Assembly: GCA_030427145.1 (NCBI GenBank)
Contig: JAUHWT010000003.1
Location: 62,001-126,000, forward strand
Length of the DNA: 64,000 nt
From: Alphaproteobacteria bacterium
Lineage (GTDB): Bacteria > Pseudomonadota > Alphaproteobacteria > Rhodobacterales > Rhodobacteraceae
Direction of reading: 5' to 3'
Under the pieces are notes generated by a model. It was not told where the DNA came from and did not search any database. It saw only the letters and a program-made list of their open reading frames with translations. Made by a program: the position numbers and the translations under genes. The stretch's first letter is position 1; every line of letters begins with the position of its first letter. This document shows positions 47,318 to 56,034 of this stretch, in pieces.

Positions 47318-48325
47318 TCAATTTTTCCCAATTTCAACCGTGAGTTGTTGGAGATATGGGTTCTCCGGAGTGCGGATTATGCTCGGCCAGTCGGGGTTGT
47401 GCATGCTGTCGGGAAAGTGCTGCGCCTCTACGCACAAACCCGCGTACGGACCATAGCGTTTGCCATCATGTCCCGGCGTCTCAATCACCATCTCAGCTGA
47501 ATTAAATACCTGAATAGCAGGCTCTTTTGTCCAAAGTGACAACTGAAGATCCGTCTCTTCACAGTACACCGTGGTAGCCGGTTTTGAGGTATCACGATCC
47601 GCCGCAAGGACCAGATTATTGTCGAGACCCGTTTCACCTGTGGGCGAATCACCAACGGCACGCGGCGTCCGGAAATCGAGATGCGTACCCTCCACGGTCT
47701 CAATCGTGCCCAGTGGAATCAGCGCTTCATCCGACGGCGTGTACTCCGCCGCATCAACATACAATATATGGTCCCGCACATCCGGTCCGGTACCGAGGTT
47801 GTAGTAACTGTGCTGAGCCAGATTGATTGGCGTTGGGCGATCCGGCCGCCCGTGCATTTCACAGATAAGCCGCGGCCCCTCCAACCGGTATTCAACCATG
47901 AACTCGACATGCCCGGGATAGCCCTGCTCCCCATCAGGACTCGAATAGGTCAGAATAACGGCCTCACGCTTTTCGTCGTGATCCATATTCCAGACACGCC
48001 GCTCCAGCCCCTTTACACCACCATGCAGATGATTGGGGCCGTCATTCGTGGTCAGTTGATAGCGTCTGCCTTCCAGTTCAAATTCCGAGTTTGCCGTCCG
48101 ATTCGCGATCCGCCCCGCGATAACGCCGTGTGATCTGGCGTGTTCGACGTAGTCCTCGACCTTTGGAAAGCCCAGCACCACGCCCAAACTCCCTTTGGGT
48201 CCATCAACACGCCAGTCACGAACACAGGTTCCCAGACTAATAATCGACACCGCGGCCGAGGCACTCTCCAGCGTGATCTCCTCAACGGCCGTGCCATCGA
48301 CCCGACCAAATATGCGTTTTTTCAT
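47318..48325 (-). CDS. galM: Aldose 1-epimerase (galactose mutarotase)
   Basis: Enzyme of 335 residues that interconverts alpha and beta anomers of aldoses. Motifs: RIANRTANSEFELEGRRYQLTTNDGPNHLHGG (first catalytic His), INLAQHSYYNLG (second His), DFRTPRAVGD, and the C-terminal GLCVEAQHFPDSMHNPDWPS with the catalytic Glu. Start at ATG 48325 behind GGGGGAG; the frame extends upstream without homology. No Leloir genes are adjacent. Confidence 0.93.
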   Translation of the reverse strand: MKKRIFGRVDGTAVEEITLESASAAVSIISLGTCVRDWRVDGPKGSLGVVLGFPKVEDYVEHARSHGVIAGRIANRTANSEFELEGRRYQLTTNDGPNHLHGGVKGLERRVWNMDHDEKREAVILTYSSPDGEQGYPGHVEFMVEYRLEGPRLICEMHGRPDRPTPINLAQHSYYNLGTGPDVRDHILYVDAAEYTPSDEALIPLGTIETVEGTHLDFRTPRAVGDSPTGETGLDNNLVLAADRDTSKPATTVYCEETDLQLSLWTKEPAIQVFNSAEMVIETPGHDGKRYGPYAGLCVEAQHFPDSMHNPDWPSIIRTPENPYLQQLTVEIGKN

Positions 48326-48407
48326 CTGCTCCCCCAATCGCTCGACTTCGTCAGTGCGGTTATAGAGACTTGAAGGGCAGTTCCAACACAGGAAAACGAA
48401 ACGCATG

Positions 48408-48435
48408 AGCGCGGGCACCGTCCGGCACCCGCGCT
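48408..48435. terminator. Hairpin downstream of the EF-hand gene
   Basis: AGCGCGGG / CCCGCGCT, 8 bp, with a 12-base loop holding an inner CCG/CGG pair. It lies 60 bases past the EF-hand gene stop. The T-run (TTTT) is on the plus-strand side only, so terminator function for the minus-strand gene is plausible but imperfect. Confidence 0.5.
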
Positions 48436-48496
48436 TTTCACGCACTACACATCAGCAGTGCGACGAAGCGGGATGGTTTCCCCGCCCAGTCCGCAG

Positions 48497-49054
48497 TTAT
48501 CCCCGGCGGTGGCCATCTCCGCGACGGTGGTCCCGATCATGGCGGTGTCCGTCACCACGACGGTCATCGCCATTCAGGACGCCGTCATCGTTGCGGTCCA
48601 TGCGCTCAACAATATTGCCGAAACGCTCGTCCATCTCGGCCTGGGTGATCACGCCGTCACCGTCCTCATCGAGGTTCTGGAAGGTATCGACCATGCGGTT
48701 GCGAACGATTTCGAGATAGATCGACTCGAATTCATCAAGAGAAATATTCCCCTCGCCCGACTGATCCGCGCCAGTTACCAGAGCCGAGCGGTATGAATCA
48801 ATTTCGGTCTGACTGACGGACCCGTCAGCATCCGCGTCAACGTTCTTCAGGATCTGGCCAAACATTGCACGACCACCGCGATGATCACCGCGGCCACCGC
48901 CAAATTTGGCATGAACGATACGTCCGTCGGATTCCGAGACTTCCGTCGGAGCGGTGGTGTTGTCAGCCTCCGTTTGTGCCGTAGCAAAAGTCAGACCCGA
49001 CAACACGGTAGCGGCGGCCAAAAACGTAACGGGGATGATGTTGCTCTTTTTCAT
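48497..49054 (-). CDS. Periplasmic EF-hand calcium-binding protein
   Basis: Protein of 185 residues with a signal peptide (MKKSNIIPVTFLAAATVLSGLTFATAQ, cleavage near ATA-Q). Four EF-hand loops are visible: DADADGSVSQTE, ADQSGEGNISLDE, DEDGDGVITQAE and DRNDDGVLNGDD. The C-terminus is a His/Arg/Asp-rich tail with repeated GDGHR/HDRDHRR units, which could bind metals such as zinc, nickel or copper. Start at ATG 49054 behind AAAGGAC. It is transcribed away from an OmpR-type two-component system, and repeated sequence elements lie between them, so it is a likely target of that system. Confidence 0.88.
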   Translation of the reverse strand: MKKSNIIPVTFLAAATVLSGLTFATAQTEADNTTAPTEVSESDGRIVHAKFGGGRGDHRGGRAMFGQILKNVDADADGSVSQTEIDSYRSALVTGADQSGEGNISLDEFESIYLEIVRNRMVDTFQNLDEDGDGVITQAEMDERFGNIVERMDRNDDGVLNGDDRRGDGHRHDRDHRRGDGHRRG

Positions 49055-49127
49055 GTTTTGTCCTTTCGGTTTCAATGGAGACGCCTGTCGTCCCGCTGAT
49101 CCCTAGGTAGCAACTCATTCCCAAAAA

Positions 49128-49198
49128 GGTTTGTCAGGCGACACCCAGGTTTGTCGCGGTTTGTCGCAACATATTGGCCTGATACGTTTTGCGACAAA
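49128..49198. repeat. Phased GGTTTGTC repeats, probable response regulator operator
   Basis: GGTTTGTC starts at 49128, 49148 and 49158 (20 and 10 bases apart, one side of the helix), and TTTGTCGCAA (49160-49169) faces an exact inverted copy TTGCGACAAA at 49189-49198. This is the arrangement expected for OmpR/PhoB-type dimers. It lies in the 240-base gap between the EF-hand gene and the regulator gene, so autoregulation and control of the EF-hand gene are both likely. Confidence 0.65.
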
Positions 49199-49294
49199 TC
49201 ACCCCCCTGCAAGGCAGCAAAAGATTGATTTTTCGCGGGAAAAAAATGTTATCTGCACCTCACGACGCCCGATCCGCAACGTTGGAGACCCGAT

Positions 49295-50014
49295 TTGTCC
49301 GATCCAATCGCCCCACATGTCCTTATCGTGGACGACGCTCGCGACATCCGTGAACCGCTGGGTCAGTACCTGCGGAAGCACGGCTTTCGGACGCAACTTG
49401 CCGGGAACGCATCGGAAGCACGGGGAGTCCTCGCGGGGTCCGCAATTCATATCGTCATTCTCGACATCATGATGCCTGGCGAAGACGGTCTCAGCCTGTG
49501 CCGCTGGCTGGTCGCCCATAACGGTCCGCCGGTTCTACTCCTCACGGCTATGGCAGATGAAACCGATCGGATCGTTGGCCTTGAGCTTGGCGCGGATGAC
49601 TACCTTGTAAAACCGTTCAACCCGCGCGAACTTCTCGCCCGCGTCCGGGCCATCCTGCGGCGCGCTCCCCCGGAAATCGCGGCACCGCCGAGTGGCCGGC
49701 GACGGTTCGCATCGTGGCTGCACGATCCCGACGCAATGAAGCTTACCGCCGATGATGGCCGGACGGCGGACCTGACAACCGCCGAAAACAGGCTCATGGG
49801 GATCTTCCTTGACCATCCACGGACGGTCCTCAGCCGCTCAGCCCTCCTGGACATGACCGCCGGACGGGAAGCGAAGGCCTACGACCGCGCAATCGACAAC
49901 CAGATGAGCCGTCTTCGCCGGAAACTTGAGCTCGACCCCAAAAAGCCACAGATACTCCTTACCGAATGGGGTGGAGGCTACAGGCTGGCTGCCGATGTCA
50001 CAGAGGACGGATGA
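49295..50014 (+). CDS. OmpR-family response regulator
   Basis: Regulator of 239 residues. Receiver domain with DD (VLIVDDARDI), phosphoacceptor Asp in IVILDIMMPGEDG (about residue 57) and LVKPFNPREL; C-terminal winged helix with LTTAENRLMGIFLDHPRTVLSRSALLD, AIDNQMSRLRRKLE and ILLTEWGGGYRL. The start is probably TTG 49295 behind GGAG, because it gives the expected receiver N-terminus. It is coupled to the kinase gene by ATGA. Signal unknown; the divergent metal-binding-like EF-hand protein hints at metal or envelope stress. Confidence 0.9.
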   Translation: MSDPIAPHVLIVDDARDIREPLGQYLRKHGFRTQLAGNASEARGVLAGSAIHIVILDIMMPGEDGLSLCRWLVAHNGPPVLLLTAMADETDRIVGLELGADDYLVKPFNPRELLARVRAILRRAPPEIAAPPSGRRRFASWLHDPDAMKLTADDGRTADLTTAENRLMGIFLDHPRTVLSRSALLDMTAGREAKAYDRAIDNQMSRLRRKLELDPKKPQILLTEWGGGYRLAADVTEDG

Positions 50015-51378
50015 TGGAAAGGCTCCGACGGTTCCTGCCCGACGCTCTGGCGGGCCGTATCATCCTGCTGCTGGTCTCGGCTATTGTTTTTGCGAACCTC
50101 ATTGGTCTGGTTATTCTGACGCTTGAACAACAGAGGTTTGACCGCAACGCCAGCATAGAACGCGAAATTGAACGCACCGCGGCGCTTGTTCCCGCCATGG
50201 AGACCGTCGACGCTCCCACGCGCCGTCTCATAGCTGACGATGCCTCAACCCGGTTTGCACGGGTCAGGGTTCAGAACAAACCCATGCTCCAGGAATCCGC
50301 TCCGGACAGACGCTCAAGCGCATTCGCTCAACAGCTATCAGACGCCCTGGGACGCGACGATGTTAGGGTGTCCATCATCGACCGGCAGCAGCCCGACGCC
50401 AATGACAACTTTCGCAGCCGCTTCAGAGCCGAGGAAGTGATTGCGATTACCATACCACTTACCCAGCGCGATGGCCGCCCGGAATGGCTGAACGTGGTCA
50501 CCCGCGGGGTAAAGCCGCCGCCTGAACGCATCGACGGCCAATTGTTCCTGACGGTGCTGATCCTCTCGCTTTTGCTGGTGCTTGGAGTCTCAATGCTGAT
50601 CGCGCGCCATCTCACGAAACCCTTGGCGGAACTCTCAAATGCCGCCAAAGCCGTTGGCCGCGGCGATCGCAGTATCCGCGTCCCTGAGGAAGGCCCCAGA
50701 GAGATGCGGGACGCCGCGCGCGCGTTCAACGTGATGCAGGATGAAATCGCCCGGTTCGATGCGGAACGCGTGCGAATGCTGGCGGCTGTCGGTCACGATC
50801 TCAGAACACCCATGACCAGCCTTCGCATAAGGGCCGAAATGGTCGATGAAGACGAACAGCGCGACGCGATGGTACGCATTCTCGACGAGATGACAGTCAT
50901 GGCGGACGGGCTGGTCAGTTACGCGCAGAAAGGCGAAGACACCGAACCTTTTGGCCGCATCGACCTTGGGAGCCTCGTCAGGCAACTCTGTGAAGATCGC
51001 GGAGTGAAATGCACCGCCCCCGAAGGTATTGAGGTAAAAGCCCGGCGCGTAGGCCTTGGCCGCGCCGTCGGCAACCTGATCGACAATGCAATCCGATATG
51101 GTGGCTCAGCAAGCGTGTCACTCACGCGGGACGACACTTCCGCATTCGTCGCGATCGACGACGAAGGGCCAGGCATCCCGACCGAATCTCTCGAGAGCGT
51201 TTTCCAACCATTCGTCCGCGGCGACAACAGCCGGAGCCTTTCAACCGGTGGCACCGGCCTCGGCCTCTCCATAGCACGAACCATAATCGTCGCGCATAGA
51301 GGACAGGTCACACTGGAAAACCGGGAACAGGGCGGATTACGGGCGACCGCAACCATTCCCCTGGGACCGCCTAAATAA
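50011..51378 (+). CDS. Membrane sensor histidine kinase, partner of the OmpR-type regulator
   Basis: Kinase of 455 residues. TM1 at about 16-38 (IILLLVSAIVFANLIGLVIL), a periplasmic region of about 125 residues, TM2 at about 171-192 (LFLTVLILSLLLVLGVSMLIA), HAMP (RHLTKPLAELSNAAKAVGRGD), H box LAAVGHDLRTPMTSLRIRAE, N box GNLIDNAIRYGG, and G boxes DDEGPGIP and GTGLGLSIARTI. EnvZ-type layout. The short periplasmic domain shows no recognised sensor fold. Ends 56 bases before the convergent yqeY gene. Confidence 0.92.
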   Translation: MMERLRRFLPDALAGRIILLLVSAIVFANLIGLVILTLEQQRFDRNASIEREIERTAALVPAMETVDAPTRRLIADDASTRFARVRVQNKPMLQESAPDRRSSAFAQQLSDALGRDDVRVSIIDRQQPDANDNFRSRFRAEEVIAITIPLTQRDGRPEWLNVVTRGVKPPPERIDGQLFLTVLILSLLLVLGVSMLIARHLTKPLAELSNAAKAVGRGDRSIRVPEEGPREMRDAARAFNVMQDEIARFDAERVRMLAAVGHDLRTPMTSLRIRAEMVDEDEQRDAMVRILDEMTVMADGLVSYAQKGEDTEPFGRIDLGSLVRQLCEDRGVKCTAPEGIEVKARRVGLGRAVGNLIDNAIRYGGSASVSLTRDDTSAFVAIDDEGPGIPTESLESVFQPFVRGDNSRSLSTGGTGLGLSIARTIIVAHRGQVTLENREQGGLRATATIPLGPPK

Positions 51379-51434
51379 AAGCCCGCGTGTACGATGAACA
51401 GGCGGGAGACGGCATCAGATGCATTGGTATTGAA

Positions 51435-51890
51435 TCAGCGGAAGGCGTTTTTCAGGCTGGCACAGGCCCTGCCGAAATCCATTTGTCCGCTGTGGTTGGC
51501 CTTAAGGTTGGCCATAACGCGATTGATGTCCCGAATCGAGCTCGCACCCGTTCTCTCAATCGCCTTGTCGATCGCCTGCTCGACCTCACATTCAGAAAGC
51601 TGCTTGGGCAAATAGGTTCGAATAATTTCGATCTCCTTCCGCTCCTCATCAGCCAGATCAAGCTGCCCGGCCTCCTCATAAGCGGCCGCACTGCGCTCAC
51701 GCTGTTCGACCATTTTAAGCAGGAAACCCATAATCTTGTCATCAGACAGCTCACCCGCTCCGTCATCATTTCGGAGGTGAAGCTCCTGATCCTTGATGGC
51801 CGCACAAATCAGCCGCAAAGTCGCGGCCCGAACCGGGTCATCCGACTTAATTGCCGCCTTGAGATCTCGAGAAAACCGTTCGCGGATCAT
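51435..51890 (-). CDS. GatB/YqeY-domain protein
   Basis: Helical protein of 151 residues: MIRERFSRDLKAAIKSDDPVRAATLRLICAAIKDQEL, then ERSAAAYEEAGQLDLADEERKEIEIIRTYLPKQLSECEVEQAI and GQMDFGRACASLKNAF. It is the stand-alone YqeY family, related to the tail of the amidotransferase subunit GatB that binds tRNA. Its cellular role is not settled. It lies divergent from carA, a pairing widely seen in alphaproteobacteria. Confidence 0.93.
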   Translation of the reverse strand: MIRERFSRDLKAAIKSDDPVRAATLRLICAAIKDQELHLRNDDGAGELSDDKIMGFLLKMVEQRERSAAAYEEAGQLDLADEERKEIEIIRTYLPKQLSECEVEQAIDKAIERTGASSIRDINRVMANLKANHSGQMDFGRACASLKNAFR

Positions 51891-52019
51891 TACACACCAT
51901 GTCCAGTCGACCCATGCGGGTCAGGTTTTGGGGAATATAATGATGACACAAATTATTCGCAAGTTTCTTCACAAAGTGTAAGTTATTGTAAAAATTGTAG
52001 TTTTCAAAAAACCCACTCC

Positions 52020-52048
52020 TTGACCCTAGGCCACACTGAACGTAATTT
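52020..52048 (+). promoter_or_regulatory. Predicted sigma-70 promoter of carA
   Basis: TTGACC (52020-52025), a 17-base spacer and TAATTT (52043-52048), 25 bases before the carA start. The flanking stretch up to 51940 is AT-rich, which suits a strong promoter. Confidence 0.6.
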
Positions 52049-52073
52049 CCCCCGAATTTTAGAGGATTCGAAC

Positions 52074-53282
52074 ATGTCGCAGAACCCTTCACCCACCGAA
52101 AAAACCGACGCCGCGCTGACCTTCGGACAGTCGCGACCAACCGGGTGTATCGTCCTGAATGATGGTCAGATTTTTTACGGAAACGGGTTCGGCGCGACCG
52201 GCACCGAGGCTGCGGAACTCTGCTTTAATACGGCCATGACCGGTTATCAGGAGATCATGACCGACCCCTCCTACGCCGGACAGGTCGTGACATTCACCTT
52301 TCCACATATCGGTAATGTCGGCACAAACGATGATGATGACGAAGCCACGGCGCCCTGGGCGGCCGGCATCGTCGTCAAATGGGATCCGACCGACCCGTCC
52401 AACTGGCGCAATACCAACCATATCTCCGAATGGATGCGGAAGAACGGCCGGATCGGTGTTGGCGGCATCGACACGCGTCGGCTGACCAGATCAATCCGCT
52501 CCCTCGGCGCCCCCCACGCGGTCATCGCACACGACCCGGAGGGCAATTTCGACACGGACGCCCTCCTTCAAATGGCTCGCGCGTTTCCTGGCATCGAGGG
52601 ACTCGACCTCGCCAAAGACGTCACCTGTGCCCAAAGCTACCGCTGGAACGAAATGCGCTGGGCATGGCCCGATGGCTTCACCCCGAACGAAACCCCAGGT
52701 TTTCGCGTGGTTGCCGTCGATTATGGCGCCAAACGCAACATTCTGCGGTGTCTCGCGTCCGCTGGCTGTGAGGTCATTGTACTGCCCGCGACGGCCACCG
52801 CCGAAGAGGTGCTCGCACACGAACCGCAGGGATTGTTCCTCTCCAACGGGCCTGGCGACCCGGCTGCAACTGGCGAATACGCCGTTCCGATGATCAAGAC
52901 GGTTCTCGAAAAGACCGACATCCCGGTTTTCGGAATATGCCTTGGACACCAGATGCTGGCTCTGGCGCTCGGTGCCCGTACAATCAAAATGAACCACGGC
53001 CACCACGGCGCCAATCATCCCGTGAAAGACCTTGAAACCGGTAAAGTGGAAGTGACCTCCATGAACCACGGGTTTGCCGTCGATGGTCAATCGCTCCCCG
53101 ACACCGTCGCGGAGACACATGTGTCCCTTTTCGATGGCTCCAACTGTGGCATCGCCATGCGCGACCGCCCGGTCTTCTCGGTCCAGCAGCACCCCGAGGC
53201 AAGCCCCGGACCGCAGGACAGCTTCTACCTTTTTGAACGTTTTGTCAGTGAGATGGAGAAAAGGGTTAAGGAACCGGTTTAA
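52074..53282 (+). CDS. carA: Carbamoyl-phosphate synthase small subunit
   Basis: Glutaminase subunit of 402 residues for carbamoyl phosphate synthesis (arginine and pyrimidines). N-terminal half: GCIVLNDGQIFYGNGFGATGTEAAELCFNTAMTGYQEIMTDPSYAGQVVTFTFPHIGN. C-terminal class I amidotransferase with nucleophile Cys in VFGICLGHQMLALALG and catalytic His/Glu in FSVQQHPEASPGP. Start at ATG 52074 behind GAGG; the upstream open frame is not coding. carB is not in the window. The gene ends 4 bases before the CtrA-like sites of the next gene. Confidence 0.97.
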   Translation: MSQNPSPTEKTDAALTFGQSRPTGCIVLNDGQIFYGNGFGATGTEAAELCFNTAMTGYQEIMTDPSYAGQVVTFTFPHIGNVGTNDDDDEATAPWAAGIVVKWDPTDPSNWRNTNHISEWMRKNGRIGVGGIDTRRLTRSIRSLGAPHAVIAHDPEGNFDTDALLQMARAFPGIEGLDLAKDVTCAQSYRWNEMRWAWPDGFTPNETPGFRVVAVDYGAKRNILRCLASAGCEVIVLPATATAEEVLAHEPQGLFLSNGPGDPAATGEYAVPMIKTVLEKTDIPVFGICLGHQMLALALGARTIKMNHGHHGANHPVKDLETGKVEVTSMNHGFAVDGQSLPDTVAETHVSLFDGSNCGIAMRDRPVFSVQQHPEASPGPQDSFYLFERFVSEMEKRVKEPV

Positions 53283-53285
53283 TCA

Positions 53286-53316
53286 TTAACACCCGGTTAA
53301 CTTAACTTCATCTTAA
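53286..53316 (+). promoter_or_regulatory. Two abutting CtrA-type boxes upstream of the glycosyltransferase
   Basis: TTAA-N7-TTAAC at 53286-53301 is an exact match to the CtrA consensus, and TTAA-N7-TTAA at 53302-53316 follows directly. They lie 45-75 bases before the glycosyltransferase ATG, the position expected for an activator. A 7-bp inverted repeat (AATACTC ... GAGTATT, 53329-53356) lies between them and the start codon. Confidence 0.7.
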
Positions 53317-53360
53317 TGCGCACCTAGTAATACTCTCAAAGTAATTTTGTGAGTATTCCT

Positions 53361-55241
53361 ATGGCACGAGTATTGCCAATTATAACGGCGGCCAAACCGG
53401 CCATTGCCGAACCGAAGCCGGTTGCGGTCCGGAAACCACTTGGCAGCACCCTTGTTCAACAGGGTCTGATCGAGGAAAGCGTTCTCCAGGACGCCTTGGA
53501 ACAGCAGAGAACCCAGGACCAGAAACTCGGCCAAATTCTTGTAAACAATCATTGTATCACTGACGAACAGCTTCAGTCCGCCCTTTCGAGCCAGTCCGGC
53601 CTGGGGCGCGTCGATCTGAACGACAGCCCCATCGATGCCAGCTTGATGGATGGCATCGATCCATACGCCTGCCTTGCAATCGGTGCGGTGCCATGGCGCC
53701 GGGTGGGCTCTACCCTGGTGATTGCGGTGTCCAGCCCTGATGACTCCGCCGCCGCGAGAAAACTCTTCTCCCAAATCGAGGCGAAACGCGTTTCCTTTAC
53801 TCTGACCTCGGTCGAGCAAATCCGTGTCGCAATCTCAAATGCATGCCGCGGTCGCATGGATGCCGAGGCGAATATACGGACCCCGGAAGGTTACAGCTGC
53901 CGCTCATGGACACAGTCAATCAACCGAGGGAAATGGATCGCTGCGGTTGCCGTCATTTTCACATTTACTTCTTTTTCTCCGCTTCTTGCATTGCAAATCC
54001 TCATGTTCTGGATCCTTGCAATGAACGCGCTGACCATGTGTCTGAGACTGACAGCCCTGTTCGTGCGGGTTAAGGGGAAGAACAAAACAGAAAGCCACGG
54101 TGGCCTGAAGCTAATGGACTACAGGAAACTGCCGAGGGTGTCCCTGCTGATACCACTTAACGACGAATGTGCGGTCGTACCGAAGCTCGTCAATGCCATG
54201 AAGTCGTTGAACTATCCCCCAGCGTTGCTCGATATCAAGCTTGTGCTGGAGGAAGACGACCTCAAAACCCTGATGGCAATTGATGCAGTCGGTCTTCCTC
54301 CAAATTTCGACATCATCACCGTTCCCGGAAACGGACTACGCACCAAACCCCGCGCCATGAACTATGCTCTTCCCTTCTGCGAGGGCGAGATTGTGGGCAT
54401 TTATGACGCCGAGGACCGTCCCGACCCTGATCAGATCCAAAAGGTGGTTGAACATCTACAGGCATCGCCGCCGGAGGTGGTCTGCGTTCAGGGATACCTC
54501 GATTTTTTCAACACCAACCGGAATGTCATCTCGCGCTGCTTTACCATCGAATATGCCATCTGGTTCAGGATTGTGTTGCTAGGCGTGCAAAAGCTCGGCA
54601 TCCCGATTCCATTGGGCGGAACCACGGTATTCTTCCGCCGGAACGTGCTTGAAGAAATAGGGGCCTGGGACGCGCATAATGTCACGGAAGACGCGGACCT
54701 TGGCATGCGGCTCGCCCGTTTTGGCTACCGCTGCGACATGATCCCGTCGACAACGATGGAAGAGGCCAATCACCGTCCAGTTGCGTGGATCAAACAGAGA
54801 TCACGTTGGCTCAAGGGGTACGTGATCACATGGGTTACCCACATGCGGCGCCCGATTGCCCTGGCACGCGATCTTGGCTTTCGTGGTTTCATGGGATTTC
54901 AGATTCTCTTTCTCGGAGCAATCACATCATACCTCGCCATACCCCTGTTTTGGGCACTCTGGCTGGCCATGCTGGGCTACGACTTCGATCTTTTGGCCGG
55001 AATACCGCATTGGCTCGCATTTGGCATGATATCTTCCATGATGGCTGGACAGGTGATCATGCTGTTCACCGCATTTGTGGCTGCACTCGACAGCGGACGC
55101 AATACCCTTGCGTTCTGGTCACCGGTCATGTCGCTCTACTGGCTTCTTGGAGCGGTGGCAGCCTATCGGGCGGTCTTCGAAGTATTCGTCAAACCGTCCT
55201 ACTGGGCGAAGACCGAACACGGCATTGACGACACCCGATAA
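53361..55241 (+). CDS. Membrane glycosyltransferase family 2 with N-terminal MshEN (c-di-GMP-type) domain
   Basis: Protein of 626 residues. An N-terminal MshEN/GspE-N domain (about 25-150) has the paired motifs KPLGSTLVQQGLI and KLGQILVNNHCI, 29 residues apart, of the kind that binds cyclic di-GMP in MshE. After two membrane segments (about 190-230) comes a processive GT2 domain: DAEDRPDP (about 345), TEDADLGMRL (about 440) and QRSRWLKG (about 478), as in cellulose- or chitin-synthase-like enzymes. Three to four membrane segments end the protein. It probably makes and exports a surface polysaccharide. Start at ATG 53361. No other polysaccharide genes are adjacent. The promoter has CtrA boxes, so expression is probably tied to the cell cycle or motility programme. 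Confidence 0.88.
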   Translation: MARVLPIITAAKPAIAEPKPVAVRKPLGSTLVQQGLIEESVLQDALEQQRTQDQKLGQILVNNHCITDEQLQSALSSQSGLGRVDLNDSPIDASLMDGIDPYACLAIGAVPWRRVGSTLVIAVSSPDDSAAARKLFSQIEAKRVSFTLTSVEQIRVAISNACRGRMDAEANIRTPEGYSCRSWTQSINRGKWIAAVAVIFTFTSFSPLLALQILMFWILAMNALTMCLRLTALFVRVKGKNKTESHGGLKLMDYRKLPRVSLLIPLNDECAVVPKLVNAMKSLNYPPALLDIKLVLEEDDLKTLMAIDAVGLPPNFDIITVPGNGLRTKPRAMNYALPFCEGEIVGIYDAEDRPDPDQIQKVVEHLQASPPEVVCVQGYLDFFNTNRNVISRCFTIEYAIWFRIVLLGVQKLGIPIPLGGTTVFFRRNVLEEIGAWDAHNVTEDADLGMRLARFGYRCDMIPSTTMEEANHRPVAWIKQRSRWLKGYVITWVTHMRRPIALARDLGFRGFMGFQILFLGAITSYLAIPLFWALWLAMLGYDFDLLAGIPHWLAFGMISSMMAGQVIMLFTAFVAALDSGRNTLAFWSPVMSLYWLLGAVAAYRAVFEVFVKPSYWAKTEHGIDDTR

Positions 55242-55250
55242 AGGCCGGCG

Positions 55251-55922
55251 TCATGCCCGACCGTCACCGTCGTCGAAATTGCCATCCGCCCCGGATTCCG
55301 CCAGCAGCCTGGTCTCAAAAGCGCGGCTGAGATGCTCCTGAAGGGCTGCATCGGCCTCCGGCCCGTCCCGCGCCTCAATGGCCCGAACAATCCGCTCATG
55401 CTCTTCCAGCGCCTTCTCACTCCGCCCATCGACTTCCAGCGACGTGGTGGCAAGCAGCGCCATGGAGCGCCTGACCGATTCCAGTTGCTGAATAAGGAAC
55501 CGGTTGTGGCTGGCGAGGTGTATCTGGCGGTGAAAACGCTTGTTTGAGCGCGAGAGCAGGTCAGGCCGCCCGATCAGTTCGCGGTCCTTATCGATCATCG
55601 TCCAAAGAACCCTGATCTCTTCCGGACCGGCATGTTGCGCGGCCAGACGCGCGGCAAGCCCCTCAAGCTCCGACCGCACGACATACAGCTCGGCCAGTTC
55701 ATCGTGATCGAGACTCGACACAACAAGGGAACGGCCATCCCTCGTCAGGACCGACTGGGTCTCAAGCCTCTGAAGTGCCTCCCGGATTGGCGTCCGTGAC
55801 ACGCCGAACCGAACCGCCAGCTCAGATTCCACAAGCTTGTCGCCCGGCTTGAACTCGCCCCGGTCGATGGCTTCGAGCACCATGTCATAGGCGTCGCGAT
55901 TGGGATACATGCCATGCGTCAT
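55251..55922 (-). CDS. GntR-family (FCD) transcription regulator
   Basis: Regulator of 223 residues. Winged HTH: AYDMVLEAIDRGEFKPGDKLVESELAVRFGVSRTPIREALQRLETQSVL. FCD ligand domain with LYVVRSELEGLAARLAA and the metal-site histidines in RFHRQIHLASHN and EHERIVRAIEARDG. Start uncertain: ATG 55922 (MTHGMYPNRDAYD) or ATG 55910; neither has a clear ribosome site, and an open frame reaches 56036. It faces away from the 5'-nucleotidase gene and may control it. Ligand unknown. Confidence 0.88.
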   Translation of the reverse strand: MTHGMYPNRDAYDMVLEAIDRGEFKPGDKLVESELAVRFGVSRTPIREALQRLETQSVLTRDGRSLVVSSLDHDELAELYVVRSELEGLAARLAAQHAGPEEIRVLWTMIDKDRELIGRPDLLSRSNKRFHRQIHLASHNRFLIQQLESVRRSMALLATTSLEVDGRSEKALEEHERIVRAIEARDGPEADAALQEHLSRAFETRLLAESGADGNFDDGDGRA

Positions 55923-56034
55923 GCGCGATGTTTGGGCGGCGCGGCATTCCTTGTCAACGTTGCGCGGACATTCCCCACGCAATCGCGAACGTATTGGGTT
56001 TGCCCTCGGAACCGGACCGGCGTAATTAGAGAGC

